Source: Micavibrio_B sp964633355 (GTDB taxonomy: Bacteria > Pseudomonadota > Alphaproteobacteria > Micavibrionales > Micavibrionaceae). From it: a stretch of 64,000 nt of DNA. The notes beneath the pieces were generated by a model. The model was given only the letters and a program-made list of their open reading frames with translations. It did not search any database and was not told the origin of the DNA. Made by a program: the position numbers and the translations under genes. Below, in pieces: positions 1 to 9,690 of the stretch; position 1 is the first letter of the stretch; every line of letters starts with the position of its first letter. The DNA lies in the NCBI GenBank assembly GCA_964633355.1, contig CAZWGO010000010.1, forward strand, positions 1 to 64,000, read 5' to 3'.

Positions 1-1146
1 CGAATGAGAGAAACCGCCTTTTGAAATCGAGGACCGCGCCTGTCGCCTTGTCAAGCCAAGAACAACCCCCATAGCCAATCCCATAGAGAGCGTCGAGGAA
101 CCGCCATAGCTGATAAATGGCAATGTCATCCCTTTCGTCGGTAAAAGATGTAAAGCCGAGCCCATATGGACCAGCGCCTGAAGGCCGAACATGGACAAGA
201 TTCCGCCGACCGCCAGCACGACGAACATGTCGTTGCTTTCCATTAATCGGTTGAACCCGCGCAATAAGATATAAGCATAGAGCGCGACGATGACGAGGGT
301 AAATAAAAGTCCCAATTCTTCACCGGCGACCGAAAAGATAAAATCGGCATGCGCATCGGGAATGGTGTTCTTCACCGTTCCCTGCCCCGGCCCTTGACCG
401 AAGAAACCGCCATTGGCAAACGCCTCGAGCGATTTATCGACCTGATATGTATCGCCGCTATCAGGATTCATAAAGCGGTCGATCCGGCTTCGGACGTGAT
501 GAAGACCGAAATAAGCGGCAAAAATACCGCCGACACCGACGCCGGCAAAAATTGTCAGATAGCGGAACGGAAATCCGGCAAGAAATATCTGCGCCGCGAA
601 CATACAGGTTAAAACGACCGTCATGCCGAAATCCGGCTGCAGAATGAGCAAAATGACGATCATGAAATAAAGAACGGCAGAATATATATATCCTTTGAAA
701 CGCGGGTCAGATTTCTGGTGCGCAATCAACCAGCCAGCCACGATGGCGAAAGCCGGTTTTACAAGCTCGGATGGCTGTAAGGAAAAACCGGGCAGCGAAA
801 TCCATCGCTGCGCCCCTTTGATCTCGTTGCCGCTGATTAAAACGACAATCATAAGAAACATCATAAGCGCCAATACGAGCGTGCCAATGCGGCGAATTGT
901 TTTATGATCCATAACCGAAACAACGAGCATCATCACCAGTGCCGGAACCACCACCATGATATGACGAATGATAAAATGCGCATGGTCTACACCAATACGG
1001 TTGGCGACTGGCGGCGACGCCGTCGTGACCAGAGCCACACCAAAAACAGCCAATATAATAATGCAGGCCATCAACCCACGATCGACCGTCCACCACCAGC
1101 TGGCAATGGCAGAACGATCGGTACGGGCGAAGAGATTTGGTTTCAT
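1..1146 (-). CDS. ftsW: Cell division protein FtsW, partial (C-terminus beyond window)
   Basis: SEDS-family peptidoglycan glycosyltransferase of the division septum, acting in the inner membrane with FtsI. Translation of the minus strand from the ATG at 1146 gives a multi-pass membrane protein. It has the SEDS signatures GAQRWI and QPSEL, a stretch reading GGFFGQGPGQG, and near the window edge PFISYGGSS. About 380 residues are present, so only the extreme C-terminus is missing. It starts 8 bases downstream of the murD stop and is the last visible member of the dcw operon; murG would be expected next. FtsW rather than RodA is inferred from the dcw context. Confidence 0.95.
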   Translation of the reverse strand, partial: MKPNLFARTDRSAIASWWWTVDRGLMACIIILAVFGVALVTTASPPVANRIGVDHAHFIIRHIMVVVPALVMMLVVSVMDHKTIRRIGTLVLALMMFLMIVVLISGNEIKGAQRWISLPGFSLQPSELVKPAFAIVAGWLIAHQKSDPRFKGYIYSAVLYFMIVILLILQPDFGMTVVLTCMFAAQIFLAGFPFRYLTIFAGVGVGGIFAAYFGLHHVRSRIDRFMNPDSGDTYQVDKSLEAFANGGFFGQGPGQGTVKNTIPDAHADFIFSVAGEELGLLFTLVIVALYAYILLRGFNRLMESNDMFVVLAVGGILSMFGLQALVHMGSALHLLPTKGMTLPFISYGGSSTLSMGLAMGVVLGLTRRQARSSISKGGFSHS

Positions 1147-1153
1147 GCCTTAT

Positions 1154-2524
1154 TTATTCTTCCGGCAGATCTTCGACAAGCTGCGTAAAGACATCGCCGC
1201 GATGTTCGAAAGATGTAAACTGATCCCACGAGGCGCAGGCGGGAGACAATAATACGGTTCCCGGCTCACCGGGCATACCGCGATTTCCTTGCGCGGTTTT
1301 ATGCGCTTCTCTCACCGCGACATCCAGCGTACCGCAAATCGTATAAGAAACGTCGGATGTCTTCAGCCACTTGGCAAATTCATCTGCCGCTTCACCGATA
1401 AGGAAAGCATGTGTAATGCGCTCCATGTAATTCTCAAGACCGTGTAAACCGCCTTCTTTGGGCTGACCGCCGGCAATCCAATATATGTTCTTCGTACATG
1501 CGAGGGCATGGGAAACGGCTTCGGCGTTTGTTGCCTTGCTGTCATTCACATAGGAAATGCCGTTGATGGTTCTAACCAGATGTTGCCGATGCGGCAGGCC
1601 TTGAAAGCTGCCCATGCTGGCGGCAATCTTCTCCGGCTCGTAACCGTATACATGACGAATAAGCGCATAGGCGCAAGCCGCATTCTCATGATTGTGACGC
1701 CCCTTTAAGGATGGCATCAGCGAAAGATCCATGACCTGTACTTCACCGTCATAAAGTTTTCCGCTTTCGACATAAACGCTTGCCTTGTCCTGGGTCGAAA
1801 CAGAAATGACATTCCAATTACCCTCGGCTTTCAACCGTTCGGCAATGCGCTTGGTAATATCGCCGTCGATAGTAATAACCGCCACGGGCTTGTACGGCGC
1901 AGCCTGAACGCTGGCAAAGATATTTTCCTTTGCCTTGATATAGGCTTCCATATTGCCATGACGTGCCAGATGATCGGGCGTAATATTCAGCAATATCGCG
2001 CCCGCAGGTTTCAACGATGGCGCCAGTTCAAGCTGGTAAGATGATAATTCAAGGATATAGCTTCCGTTATCTTCTATCTTATCCAATTCTAAAACGGGCT
2101 TGCCGATATTGCCGCCCATTTGAACCGGACGAAATTGTGAAAGCGTATGCGCTAGTAATGCCGTTGTCGTCGACTTTCCGTTGGTGCCGGTAATCGCCAA
2201 AACATTATCACTTATACTCTGCGAGAATAATTCGATATCGCAAAGCAGCGGAATATCTAACTCTTTCGCTTGGATCGCCAGCGGATGCGCATTCGCTCCG
2301 TAATGAGGAATACCCGGCGACCATAAAAGAAACTCAGGCTTGGATATTTCAAGCTCGAGGATTTCAAAAGCTTGAGTTTTAGCCATCTCGCGTTTTAGAA
2401 GACTATCGTCCCAGACGGCGACTTGAGCGCCGCTTTCACGCAAAGCATGCATCGATGTCTCGCCGGTCTTTCCCAGACCTACAATCCCGATGCGTCTGCT
2501 GCGAAAGGCGGATAAATCGATCAT
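1154..2524 (-). CDS. murD: UDP-N-acetylmuramoylalanine--D-glutamate ligase MurD
   Basis: Cytoplasmic Mur ligase that adds D-glutamate to UDP-MurNAc-L-Ala in peptidoglycan precursor synthesis. It has 456 residues, normal for the family. An N-terminal Rossmann-like segment (GIVGLGKTGETS, about residues 13-24) is followed by the ATP-binding loop ITGTNGKSTTTALL near residue 115 and the Mur ligase central motif DHLARHGNMEAYIKAK near 190. The ligase C-terminal part contains YVNDSKATN. The start overlaps the mraY stop by 4 bases (ATGA), which indicates translational coupling inside the dcw operon. Confidence 0.97.
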   Translation of the reverse strand: MIDLSAFRSRRIGIVGLGKTGETSMHALRESGAQVAVWDDSLLKREMAKTQAFEILELEISKPEFLLWSPGIPHYGANAHPLAIQAKELDIPLLCDIELFSQSISDNVLAITGTNGKSTTTALLAHTLSQFRPVQMGGNIGKPVLELDKIEDNGSYILELSSYQLELAPSLKPAGAILLNITPDHLARHGNMEAYIKAKENIFASVQAAPYKPVAVITIDGDITKRIAERLKAEGNWNVISVSTQDKASVYVESGKLYDGEVQVMDLSLMPSLKGRHNHENAACAYALIRHVYGYEPEKIAASMGSFQGLPHRQHLVRTINGISYVNDSKATNAEAVSHALACTKNIYWIAGGQPKEGGLHGLENYMERITHAFLIGEAADEFAKWLKTSDVSYTICGTLDVAVREAHKTAQGNRGMPGEPGTVLLSPACASWDQFTSFEHRGDVFTQLVEDLPEE

Positions 2525-3606
2525 CTGAGTTTCAATGTTGAAAGGCCGAGAAGCGCCAGCACCACCGCGATAATCCAGAAGCGGATAACGACTGTTGGCT
2601 CCGACCAGCCTATTTTTTCAAAATGGTGATGGATTGGCGCCATGCGAAATACACGTTTGCCAGTCAGCTTAAATGATGCCACCTGAATAATAACCGATAG
2701 CGTTTCCATGACGAACAATCCGCCGATGATAAAAAGCACCAGTTCATGCTTGACGATAACCGCCATCGTGCCAAGAAGTCCGCCCATGGCCAGCGAGCCA
2801 GTATCTCCCATAAAGATCATCGCCGGCGGTGCATTGAACCAGAGGAAACCCATCGCGCCGCCAACCAAGGCTCCGCAAATAATCATCAGCTCCGCCGTGC
2901 CCGGCACATAAGCGATTTGAAGATAGGTGGAGAAATCCTCGCGCCCGACTAGATAAGCGATCAACCCGAAAGATGCTGCCGCAATCGCGACAGGAACGAT
3001 GGCGAGGCCGTCAAGACCATCCGTTAAATTTACCGCATTGGAGGAACCGATCATAACAAGGATTGCCCAGATATAGAAAAAGACGCCGAGCGGAATAAAG
3101 AAATTTTTAAAGAATGGAATAGCGACGCTTGTCGAAATATTCGCTGGCAGGAAATAGACGATCCCCATCGTGGCGACTGCCGCGATAATGGTTTGAACGA
3201 CGAGTTTCAATTTACCTGACAATCCTTTTGGATCTTTTTTAGTGAGCTTTAAATAATCGTCACCAAACCCGATTAGCCCGAACCCGACCATAACAAGGAG
3301 AGAAATCCAGATAAACGGATTGGTCAGATCCGCCCAAAGCAGCGTGCTGACCGTTACGCTGATTAAAATCATCAGCCCGCCCATGGTCGGCGTTCCTGCT
3401 TTTTTCAAATGCGTTTCAGGCCCATCGTTCCTGATTGGCTGGCCTGAGCCCTGGATCGATTTCAGCCATCTGATCATGCGCGGACCAATAACAAAAGAAA
3501 GTATAAGGGCGGTCAAAATTGCCGCGCCGGTCCGGAACGTGATATAGCGAAACAGGTTGAAGAAAATATAATCGTCACCTAAAGGCGACAGCAGATTATA
3601 AAGCAC
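2521..3606 (-). CDS. mraY: Phospho-N-acetylmuramoyl-pentapeptide-transferase MraY
   Basis: Inner-membrane enzyme that transfers phospho-MurNAc-pentapeptide to undecaprenyl phosphate, forming lipid I. A GTG start at 3606 is chosen because the protein then begins V(M)LYNLLSPLGDD as MraY usually does, and a good ribosome site AGAAGGA precedes it; longer readings would add an unlikely charged extension. This gives 361 residues, the normal length, with about ten membrane segments. Family motifs include TPTMGG, the acidic GFGDDYLK, NAVNLTDGLDGLA and FMGDTGSLA, and the C-terminal MAPIHHHFE. It overlaps the murF 3' end by 11 bases and the murD start by 4. Confidence 0.96.
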   Translation of the reverse strand: MLYNLLSPLGDDYIFFNLFRYITFRTGAAILTALILSFVIGPRMIRWLKSIQGSGQPIRNDGPETHLKKAGTPTMGGLMILISVTVSTLLWADLTNPFIWISLLVMVGFGLIGFGDDYLKLTKKDPKGLSGKLKLVVQTIIAAVATMGIVYFLPANISTSVAIPFFKNFFIPLGVFFYIWAILVMIGSSNAVNLTDGLDGLAIVPVAIAAASFGLIAYLVGREDFSTYLQIAYVPGTAELMIICGALVGGAMGFLWFNAPPAMIFMGDTGSLAMGGLLGTMAVIVKHELVLFIIGGLFVMETLSVIIQVASFKLTGKRVFRMAPIHHHFEKIGWSEPTVVIRFWIIAVVLALLGLSTLKLR

Positions 3607-5065
3607 TGTTTTTTCCTTCTGCCGAATTGGCAATTTTCTTTTTGGCTGGAAGAGCACGTAAAGCTTCGACGACAACATTCATCTTACTGCCAAGCGATCC
3701 CTTTACCATGACGACATCACCCGGAACAAGCACATCCGGCACAATTTGACCTAATTCCATGCTGTTTTCCGCATGAAACTTTCCATTATCGTTCGGCAGT
3801 GCATCATGAAGATTTTTCATGAGCTTGCCGCATGTGTAAACGAGGTCAATATTGGCGGCCTTGAGTGGCAAGGCTAAATCCGAATGAGCTTTCGGACCAT
3901 CAGCCCCTAATTCCAGCATATCACCGAGAATGGCAATGCGACGACCGCCGCGACCCGGATCAATCAGGGCCAAAACTTTAAAGGCTGCCTGCATGGCGAC
4001 CGGCGACGCATTATAACTTTCATCGATCAATGTCACCGGGTTGGATGCATCGCCGATATCTAGCAATTCGCGTTTGCCGCGACCAGCTGGCGGTTCGATT
4101 TGCTCCAGAGCTTTCGCTGCCTTCGCGATATCTTGACCTGATAATTTAATCGCGAGGAGCACGGCTAGAGAGTTCATCGCAATATGACGACCGGCATCTT
4201 TCAATATATAGGTGATTTCTTCACCTAAGATTTTTGCCTTAACACGAACGCCATTTGATGCAACGAGGCAATCCAGTAATTGTGCATCCGCTTGATCGCC
4301 TTCACCGAAAGTCACAACTTTGATGTCATGTTTTTGCGCTTCCGTTTTCAGCAGATCATATTGATCGTTATCCTGATTCAGAATGGCGATGCCGCCTTTT
4401 CCGATACCAGCGAAAATTTCGGCCTTCGCCTTGGCGATGCCTGAAATTCCTTCAGCGAAATTGCCGACATGCACAGGTGCGACCGTGGTGATAATTGCGA
4501 TATGCGGACGGGCGGCTTTCGTCAGCGGCGTAATTTCTCCCGGGTTATTCATTCCCATTTCAAAAATACCGAAATCGCTACCGGCATGCATTCTGGCGAG
4601 CGATAAAGGCACGCCCCAGTGATTGTTGAAACTCTTGACGCTCCATGACGTTTCGCCAAATTGAGAGAAAGCGCGGCCCAGCATTTCTTTTGTACCTGTT
4701 TTACCGACGCTGCCGGTAATACCGATAATGCGCGCGGCAGAACGGTTGCGCGACGCTGCGCCCAAATCTTGTAATGCTTTGAATGTATCCTCGACGACCA
4801 GAAGCTTGTCCGCATCGACGCCTTCTATGGACTTGGAAACAATGGCTGCCGCCGCGCCTTTTTCGATGGCCGCTTTGACATGCAGATGGCCGTCGCTGTT
4901 ATCACCCTGAAGCGCGATAAAAAGATCGCCAGTCTCGAGGCTGCGCGTATCGATCGACACGCCTGTAGCGAACCATTCGCCAGATGTTTTGCCGCCGGTT
5001 GCTTTTGCCGCTTCGGAACTCGTCCATAGCGTATGTGAAGGTGCTTTTTGTAATGTGCTTGTCAT
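3596..5065 (-). CDS. murF: UDP-N-acetylmuramoyl-tripeptide--D-alanyl-D-alanine ligase MurF
   Basis: Adds D-Ala-D-Ala to UDP-MurNAc-tripeptide in the cytoplasm, completing the pentapeptide. It has 489 residues. The order is an N-terminal substrate-binding domain (SIDTRSLETGDLFIALQG), the ATP loop GITGSVGKTGTKEML near residue 115, the central FEMGMNNPGEI motif typical of MurF, and a C-terminal ligase domain with LIDESYNASP and LGDMLELG. The GKTGTK loop matches MurF rather than MurC/D/E (usually GKT/S-TT). It lies between murE (26-base gap) and mraY (11-base overlap). Confidence 0.97.
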   Translation of the reverse strand: MTSTLQKAPSHTLWTSSEAAKATGGKTSGEWFATGVSIDTRSLETGDLFIALQGDNSDGHLHVKAAIEKGAAAAIVSKSIEGVDADKLLVVEDTFKALQDLGAASRNRSAARIIGITGSVGKTGTKEMLGRAFSQFGETSWSVKSFNNHWGVPLSLARMHAGSDFGIFEMGMNNPGEITPLTKAARPHIAIITTVAPVHVGNFAEGISGIAKAKAEIFAGIGKGGIAILNQDNDQYDLLKTEAQKHDIKVVTFGEGDQADAQLLDCLVASNGVRVKAKILGEEITYILKDAGRHIAMNSLAVLLAIKLSGQDIAKAAKALEQIEPPAGRGKRELLDIGDASNPVTLIDESYNASPVAMQAAFKVLALIDPGRGGRRIAILGDMLELGADGPKAHSDLALPLKAANIDLVYTCGKLMKNLHDALPNDNGKFHAENSMELGQIVPDVLVPGDVVMVKGSLGSKMNVVVEALRALPAKKKIANSAEGKNSAL

Positions 5066-5091
5066 GTTCTTAAAGGTTCTTTCTTAGGTTA

Positions 5092-6558
5092 TTACGATGT
5101 CTCCATCGCTAAATGTGCTTCATGTACGTCGTCGAAGGGCTCTACATGATCGCCGACAATCTGGCCATGTTCATGGCCTTTGCCGGCAATCACCAGAACG
5201 TCTCCTGATTTGCAAAACTTGATCGCAGTTTCGATGGCCTGACGGCGGTCTGCGATTTCGGTTGCCTGTGGTGCGCCCTGTTTGATCTCGGCGCGAATTT
5301 GGGCCGCGTTTTCATTGCGCGGATTATCGTCTGTAATGATGTTGATATCGGCCAGTTGCGCCGCGATCTTACCCATGACAGGACGTTTCGCCTTGTCGCG
5401 ATTGCCGCCGCAGCCGAAAACGCAGACCAGCATTTTTTGCGTATGCGGGCGCAGCGCTTTTAAAACATTCTCCAGCGCGTCGGGCGTATGAGCGTAATCG
5501 ACATAGACGGCTGCGCCTTGCTTATGGCCGGGCACGAATTCAAGGCGTCCCGGCACGCCTGTCAGCTTCGGCAGGATATCGATGACTTCCTGCAACCGCT
5601 TCTGGCACCGCGCCAGCACAAGCCCCGCCGCGCAAAGCATATTCATCACCTGGAACTCACCAACGAGCGGCAGCGTAAATTCTATTTCCTGCCCGAAGAT
5701 TTCCAGCACCAGATGCTGGCCCGTCGGATGGGCTTTACGAGAAATAAGGCGAAGCTCCTTGCCCCTATAACCATAGGACCAATAGGTAATACCACGCTCT
5801 TGGCAAATCTTTTTGATGTTCTCACTCTCAACACTGTCGGCATTGACGACGGCCACGCCATTGGCTTTTAGAAGACCGTCGAACAGGCGGCGTTTGCTGG
5901 ACGCATAATTCTCCATCGAACCGTGATAATCGAGATGATCATGCGTGACGTTGGTAAACCCCGCCGCCGATACGTTCATGCCGTCGAGCCTGTGTTGATC
6001 GAGACCATGGCTCGACGCTTCAATCGCCAGATGGTCGATGCCGGATGCTGCCAGATCGGCAAGCTGCGCATGAAGGCGAACCGGATCGGGCGTTGTCATA
6101 GAACCTGATTGCTCCGCCGACTGCACTGTTATTCCACCTTGCAAACCGAGCGTTCCAAGAGACGCTGCGCGATAGCCGAGATGTTCCCAGATCTGGCGCG
6201 TGAAACTCACCGTTGATGTTTTACCGTTAGTGCCAGTGACGGCAACGATTGTTTCAGGCTGGACGCCATAAAATCTGGCCGCCGCCTTTGCCAGTGCAAG
6301 ACGCGGATTTTCTTCCTCGACCCAGACGATTTCATCGACGCCCTCCATGCATAAAGGCTGCTGCGTTCCTTTTGGTACCAATATCGCTTTCGCGCCGTGA
6401 CGGATGGCGTCTTCGATATATTCGCGGCCATCCATATTGGAGCCCGCCAAAGCGACGAACAGGAAACCGCGGCGCACCGAGCGGCTATCACTGCTGATGC
6501 CGGAAATTTCTATTTCCGGTAAATCACTTCGGTTCATGATGTCTGATAAAATTTTCAT
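5092..6558 (-). CDS. murE: UDP-N-acetylmuramoyl-L-alanyl-D-glutamate--2,6-diaminopimelate ligase MurE
   Basis: Cytoplasmic ligase that adds the third amino acid to the peptidoglycan stem peptide. It has 488 residues from the ATG at 6558. An in-frame TTG one codon upstream is possible but less likely. Motifs: SSDSRSV in the N-terminal domain, ATP loop VTGTNGKTSTVSF near residue 110, the central NVTHDHLDYHGSMENY, and C-terminal YVDYAHTPDALENVL. The motif DNPRNE marks the meso-diaminopimelate-specific type, as expected for a Gram-negative cell wall. The start codon overlaps the ftsI stop by one base (TGATG). Confidence 0.97.
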   Translation of the reverse strand: MKILSDIMNRSDLPEIEISGISSDSRSVRRGFLFVALAGSNMDGREYIEDAIRHGAKAILVPKGTQQPLCMEGVDEIVWVEEENPRLALAKAAARFYGVQPETIVAVTGTNGKTSTVSFTRQIWEHLGYRAASLGTLGLQGGITVQSAEQSGSMTTPDPVRLHAQLADLAASGIDHLAIEASSHGLDQHRLDGMNVSAAGFTNVTHDHLDYHGSMENYASSKRRLFDGLLKANGVAVVNADSVESENIKKICQERGITYWSYGYRGKELRLISRKAHPTGQHLVLEIFGQEIEFTLPLVGEFQVMNMLCAAGLVLARCQKRLQEVIDILPKLTGVPGRLEFVPGHKQGAAVYVDYAHTPDALENVLKALRPHTQKMLVCVFGCGGNRDKAKRPVMGKIAAQLADINIITDDNPRNENAAQIRAEIKQGAPQATEIADRRQAIETAIKFCKSGDVLVIAGKGHEHGQIVGDHVEPFDDVHEAHLAMETS

Positions 6559-8270
6559 CAATGCTCCGCCACTTTGTCATGAAGGAACGGGCGCAGCGGC
6601 TCTGCCAGATCAGGCGCCTCCATATCCTTTTTCATGTTTAGGATAGGACCGATGGATGAAATCACGCGTGCCGCCGCCGGAGCGGCAACCCAACCTGCCG
6701 TTGCATAGCCATAGCTGCTTTTATTGCCGTGCGGCTCATCGACAATGATTAAGACGGCATATTTTGGATCATTGACCGGAAACACGCCGATGAAAGACGA
6801 CATGCGACGATCCTTGGCATAGCGCCCATTGAAATTCTTATCGGACGTTCCTGTCTTGCCGCCGACCATATAGCCTTTGACGTCGGCTTTTCTTGCCGTG
6901 CCATCGGTGACGACGAGGCGCAAGAGTTGACGCATTTTGAGCGAGGTTTCTTTGGAGATAATCCGGACCTCGGATTTCTTCATATCCTTATCGTCTTTTT
7001 TGATGATCGTCGGCTTGATCAGATAGCCGCCATTGGCGATCGAGCTGACACCACTTATCAACTGTAATGGAGATACCGCGATCCCGTGACCGTAAGAAGC
7101 GGTCAGTGTATTGATCTCGCGCCACGGACTTGGGATGATCGGCTTGCCAAGCTCGTCGATTTCAAAATCGGCTTTTTCCATGAAACCCAAGTCGCGGTAC
7201 AGATTTTTCATGCCTGCCGTGCCGACCTCTTCCGCCATCAGGGCCGTGCCAATATTGGACGACACCATAAAAGTTTCCGGCAATGTTAGCGCGCGTTTTT
7301 CAGGATGATAATCGCTGATCGTAAAGCGTCCGCGTTTAAGCGGGCGCGTCGCGTCAAAGGTTTTTGACATGGTGATATGGTCTTTTTCCAAAACCGCCGC
7401 CGCCGTAAACACTTTGAACGTCGAGCCCAGCTCATAAACGCCCAAAGTTGCACGGTTGAATCTTTTGCTATCCGAAATATCGACTTTCGTTTCATGCGGA
7501 TCGAAATCAGGCAAGGACACGCTCGCCAGCACTTCACCGGTATTGACATCCATAATGATGCCCGCCCCGCCGATCGCGGTAAATTCGGTAATCGCCTTTT
7601 GCAATTCGCGTTTCATGATATGCTGCAGGCGAATATCCATCGTCAGTTTCAGCGGATCGGAACTGCTGGTCAACAGCTTGTTAAAGCTATGCTCGATCCC
7701 GGCGATACCCTTGCCATCCGTATCTGTATAGCCGACGATATGCGACGTCATCTTACCTTGAGGATAAACGCGGCGGTAATCATATTCAAAAGCCAGCCCC
7801 GGCTCGCCGATCTCCAGAATGCGGCGCTGTTCGCTCGGTGTCAGGTTTCGGCGTATCCATACAAAGCGTTTTTCGCCCTGAACTTTCTTTAACAAATCGC
7901 CATAGCGCATTTCGGGGAAAATATTGCTCAGCGCCTTCGCGGCGGCGACTGGATCGGTAATGCGTTTTTGATCTGCATAGAGGGAGGCGGTTTTCAGAGA
8001 CGCGGCGAGCATGACGCCATTGCGATCAACGATATCGCCCCGGCGTTTCTGAACAGTGTCTTTGACCGTTTCATGGGCTTCTTTTTCGCCACGATTGGAA
8101 AAATACCCTTGAATGATCGTTGCGTCCAAAAGACGCGCAGCAATCAAGATATAGACCCCCATAAACAGAGCCACGATTAAAACGATACGTCCGCGCGCCT
8201 GATCGAGCGAAGAAGATTTTTCTCCGGCAATGCGCATCGATAATTTTCCGAACGGGGATTTGCGGCTCAT
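6558..8270 (-). CDS. ftsI: Septal peptidoglycan transpeptidase FtsI (PBP3)
   Basis: Class B penicillin-binding protein that crosslinks septal peptidoglycan; partner of FtsW. It has 570 residues. A short cytoplasmic N-terminus is followed by one membrane segment (about residues 28-48), the pedestal domain (RRGDIVDRNG near 76) and the transpeptidase domain. The catalytic SxxK is S283-T-F-K286, the SxN motif is S337-S-N339, and the KTG box lies in GGKTGTSDKN near residue 470. The stop overlaps the murE start, and the start overlaps the ftsL stop by 4 bases. Confidence 0.96.
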   Translation of the reverse strand: MSRKSPFGKLSMRIAGEKSSSLDQARGRIVLIVALFMGVYILIAARLLDATIIQGYFSNRGEKEAHETVKDTVQKRRGDIVDRNGVMLAASLKTASLYADQKRITDPVAAAKALSNIFPEMRYGDLLKKVQGEKRFVWIRRNLTPSEQRRILEIGEPGLAFEYDYRRVYPQGKMTSHIVGYTDTDGKGIAGIEHSFNKLLTSSSDPLKLTMDIRLQHIMKRELQKAITEFTAIGGAGIIMDVNTGEVLASVSLPDFDPHETKVDISDSKRFNRATLGVYELGSTFKVFTAAAVLEKDHITMSKTFDATRPLKRGRFTISDYHPEKRALTLPETFMVSSNIGTALMAEEVGTAGMKNLYRDLGFMEKADFEIDELGKPIIPSPWREINTLTASYGHGIAVSPLQLISGVSSIANGGYLIKPTIIKKDDKDMKKSEVRIISKETSLKMRQLLRLVVTDGTARKADVKGYMVGGKTGTSDKNFNGRYAKDRRMSSFIGVFPVNDPKYAVLIIVDEPHGNKSSYGYATAGWVAAPAAARVISSIGPILNMKKDMEAPDLAEPLRPFLHDKVAEH

Positions 8271-8731
8271 TGCCCAACCCCTCCCACATCGTTCAGGACT
8301 TTTTCAAAGTCGCTTTCCTGTGAACCTTTACCTTGCGCGATATCCGGCGGGCTTAATTTTACCGGCGCTTTGGCAACTGGCTTGGCAGGCGCGGCTGTCG
8401 ATACTTCAAGAGGCTTTTCCTCTTGCGGCAACATGCTCGGCTCTTCCGGCTCGGGAATGGCGCTGATCGACTGGATCATCGTATCGGCTGATACCGGCGC
8501 CATGTTCAGATATCTGGTCGATAACTCTTCGAGGCGCTCAGGACGGTTCAGATAATCCCATTCCGCCTTTAAAACACGAATGGATTCTTCTTCCTGCATA
8601 TTGGCCTGCATCAACTGGCGCTGTTCGCGCTCGACCTGCTGAACCTGCTGCGATACCCAGAACAATGCAGCGCCGGATAAAAGCGCCAATAGCAAAGCGG
8701 TCAAAGACGTCAGGCGGATCACATATTTCAT
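8267..8731 (-). CDS. ftsL: Cell division protein FtsL
   Basis: Small bitopic divisome protein that, with FtsB and FtsQ, activates FtsWI. It has 154 residues: a short cytoplasmic head, one membrane segment (about residues 7-28, LTSLTALLLALLSGAALFWV), then a heptad-like helix rich in Q, E and L, and the conserved ending of that region, LNRPERLEELSTRYLNMAP. The remaining C-terminal tail is Pro/Glu/Ala-rich and appears disordered, making the protein longer than E. coli FtsL (about 120 residues). Identification rests on both the position between rsmH and ftsI and the RPERLEELS-type motif. Confidence 0.9.
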   Translation of the reverse strand: MKYVIRLTSLTALLLALLSGAALFWVSQQVQQVEREQRQLMQANMQEEESIRVLKAEWDYLNRPERLEELSTRYLNMAPVSADTMIQSISAIPEPEEPSMLPQEEKPLEVSTAAPAKPVAKAPVKLSPPDIAQGKGSQESDFEKVLNDVGGVGQ

Positions 8732-9690
8732 GCAGCCACCCCGGTATAGATTCTTTGGGCCGCTCTTAATTTGGCAGAACGGGAACGCGGGTTTTGGGAG
8801 ATCTCAGAGTCAGTCGGGATAAGGGCTTTTTTCGTCAGGATGGAGAAAGCGGGTTTCTCGGACGAAGCTGTGGCGGGGAGATAACGGGAGGGAGCAGCGG
8901 CTTGCTTGCCGTGCTTGATGAGGAAGTTCTTCACAATACGGTCTTCGAGAGAATGGAACGTGACAACAACGAGACGACCGCCATCTTTGAGAATATCGAG
9001 CGTTGAGTCGAGAAGAGCTTCCACCTTGCCCAGCTCGTCATTTACTTTAAGGCGAAGCGCCTGAAATGTGCGTGTTGCAGGATCGATTCTAACCTTCGGC
9101 GATACATGAACAACCGAACGCACGATATTGGCCAGCTCGGATGTGGTTTCAATCTTCTTCTCGGCGCGAGCCTTGATGATCGCCGCCGCCACGCGGCGCG
9201 ATGCTTTTTCTTCGCCATATTGATAGATGATATTGGCAAGATCTTCTTCGCTCAATGTATTGACCAGATCGGCAGCAGTTTCCCCGCTGGAGCGGTCCAT
9301 ACGCATATCGAGCGGTCCATCGAAACGAAACGAAAATCCGCGCTCTTGCCTATCGATTTGCATGGATGAGACACCAAGATCGAGAATGACCGCATCGACT
9401 TTATCAATGCCGATATCTTGCAGGCAGGATTTGGCATTGGCAAAATTGGAATGAACAATTTTCAACCGCTCGCCGTATTTGTCTTTCCAGCCGGACGCCA
9501 TTTCAATGGCAGATTCATCGCGGTCTATCCCAATGACCGTGCAATCGGCGCTGTCTAAAATGGCGCGGGAATATCCACCCGCCCCGAACGTGCCGTCGAC
9601 ATAAACCTCACCAGCTTTTGGCGCGAGGGTTTGCAACACTTCATTCAGCATCACTGGAATATGCGGCGCACCATCGTTCATATGTGTCAT
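8728..9690 (-). CDS. rsmH: 16S rRNA (cytosine(1402)-N(4))-methyltransferase RsmH
   Basis: S-adenosylmethionine-dependent enzyme (formerly MraW) that methylates N4 of C1402 in the 16S rRNA decoding centre. It has 320 residues. Family motifs: HIPVMLNEVL at the N-terminus, VDGTFGAGGYSRAIL for cofactor binding (about residues 32-46), DAVILDLGVSSMQID, ERGFSFRFDGPLDMRMD, TFQALRLKVNDEL and VVVTFHSLEDRIVKNF. It overlaps the ftsL start and the mraZ stop by 4 bases each, the usual second position of a dcw operon. Confidence 0.97.
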   Translation of the reverse strand: MTHMNDGAPHIPVMLNEVLQTLAPKAGEVYVDGTFGAGGYSRAILDSADCTVIGIDRDESAIEMASGWKDKYGERLKIVHSNFANAKSCLQDIGIDKVDAVILDLGVSSMQIDRQERGFSFRFDGPLDMRMDRSSGETAADLVNTLSEEDLANIIYQYGEEKASRRVAAAIIKARAEKKIETTSELANIVRSVVHVSPKVRIDPATRTFQALRLKVNDELGKVEALLDSTLDILKDGGRLVVVTFHSLEDRIVKNFLIKHGKQAAAPSRYLPATASSEKPAFSILTKKALIPTDSEISQNPRSRSAKLRAAQRIYTGVAA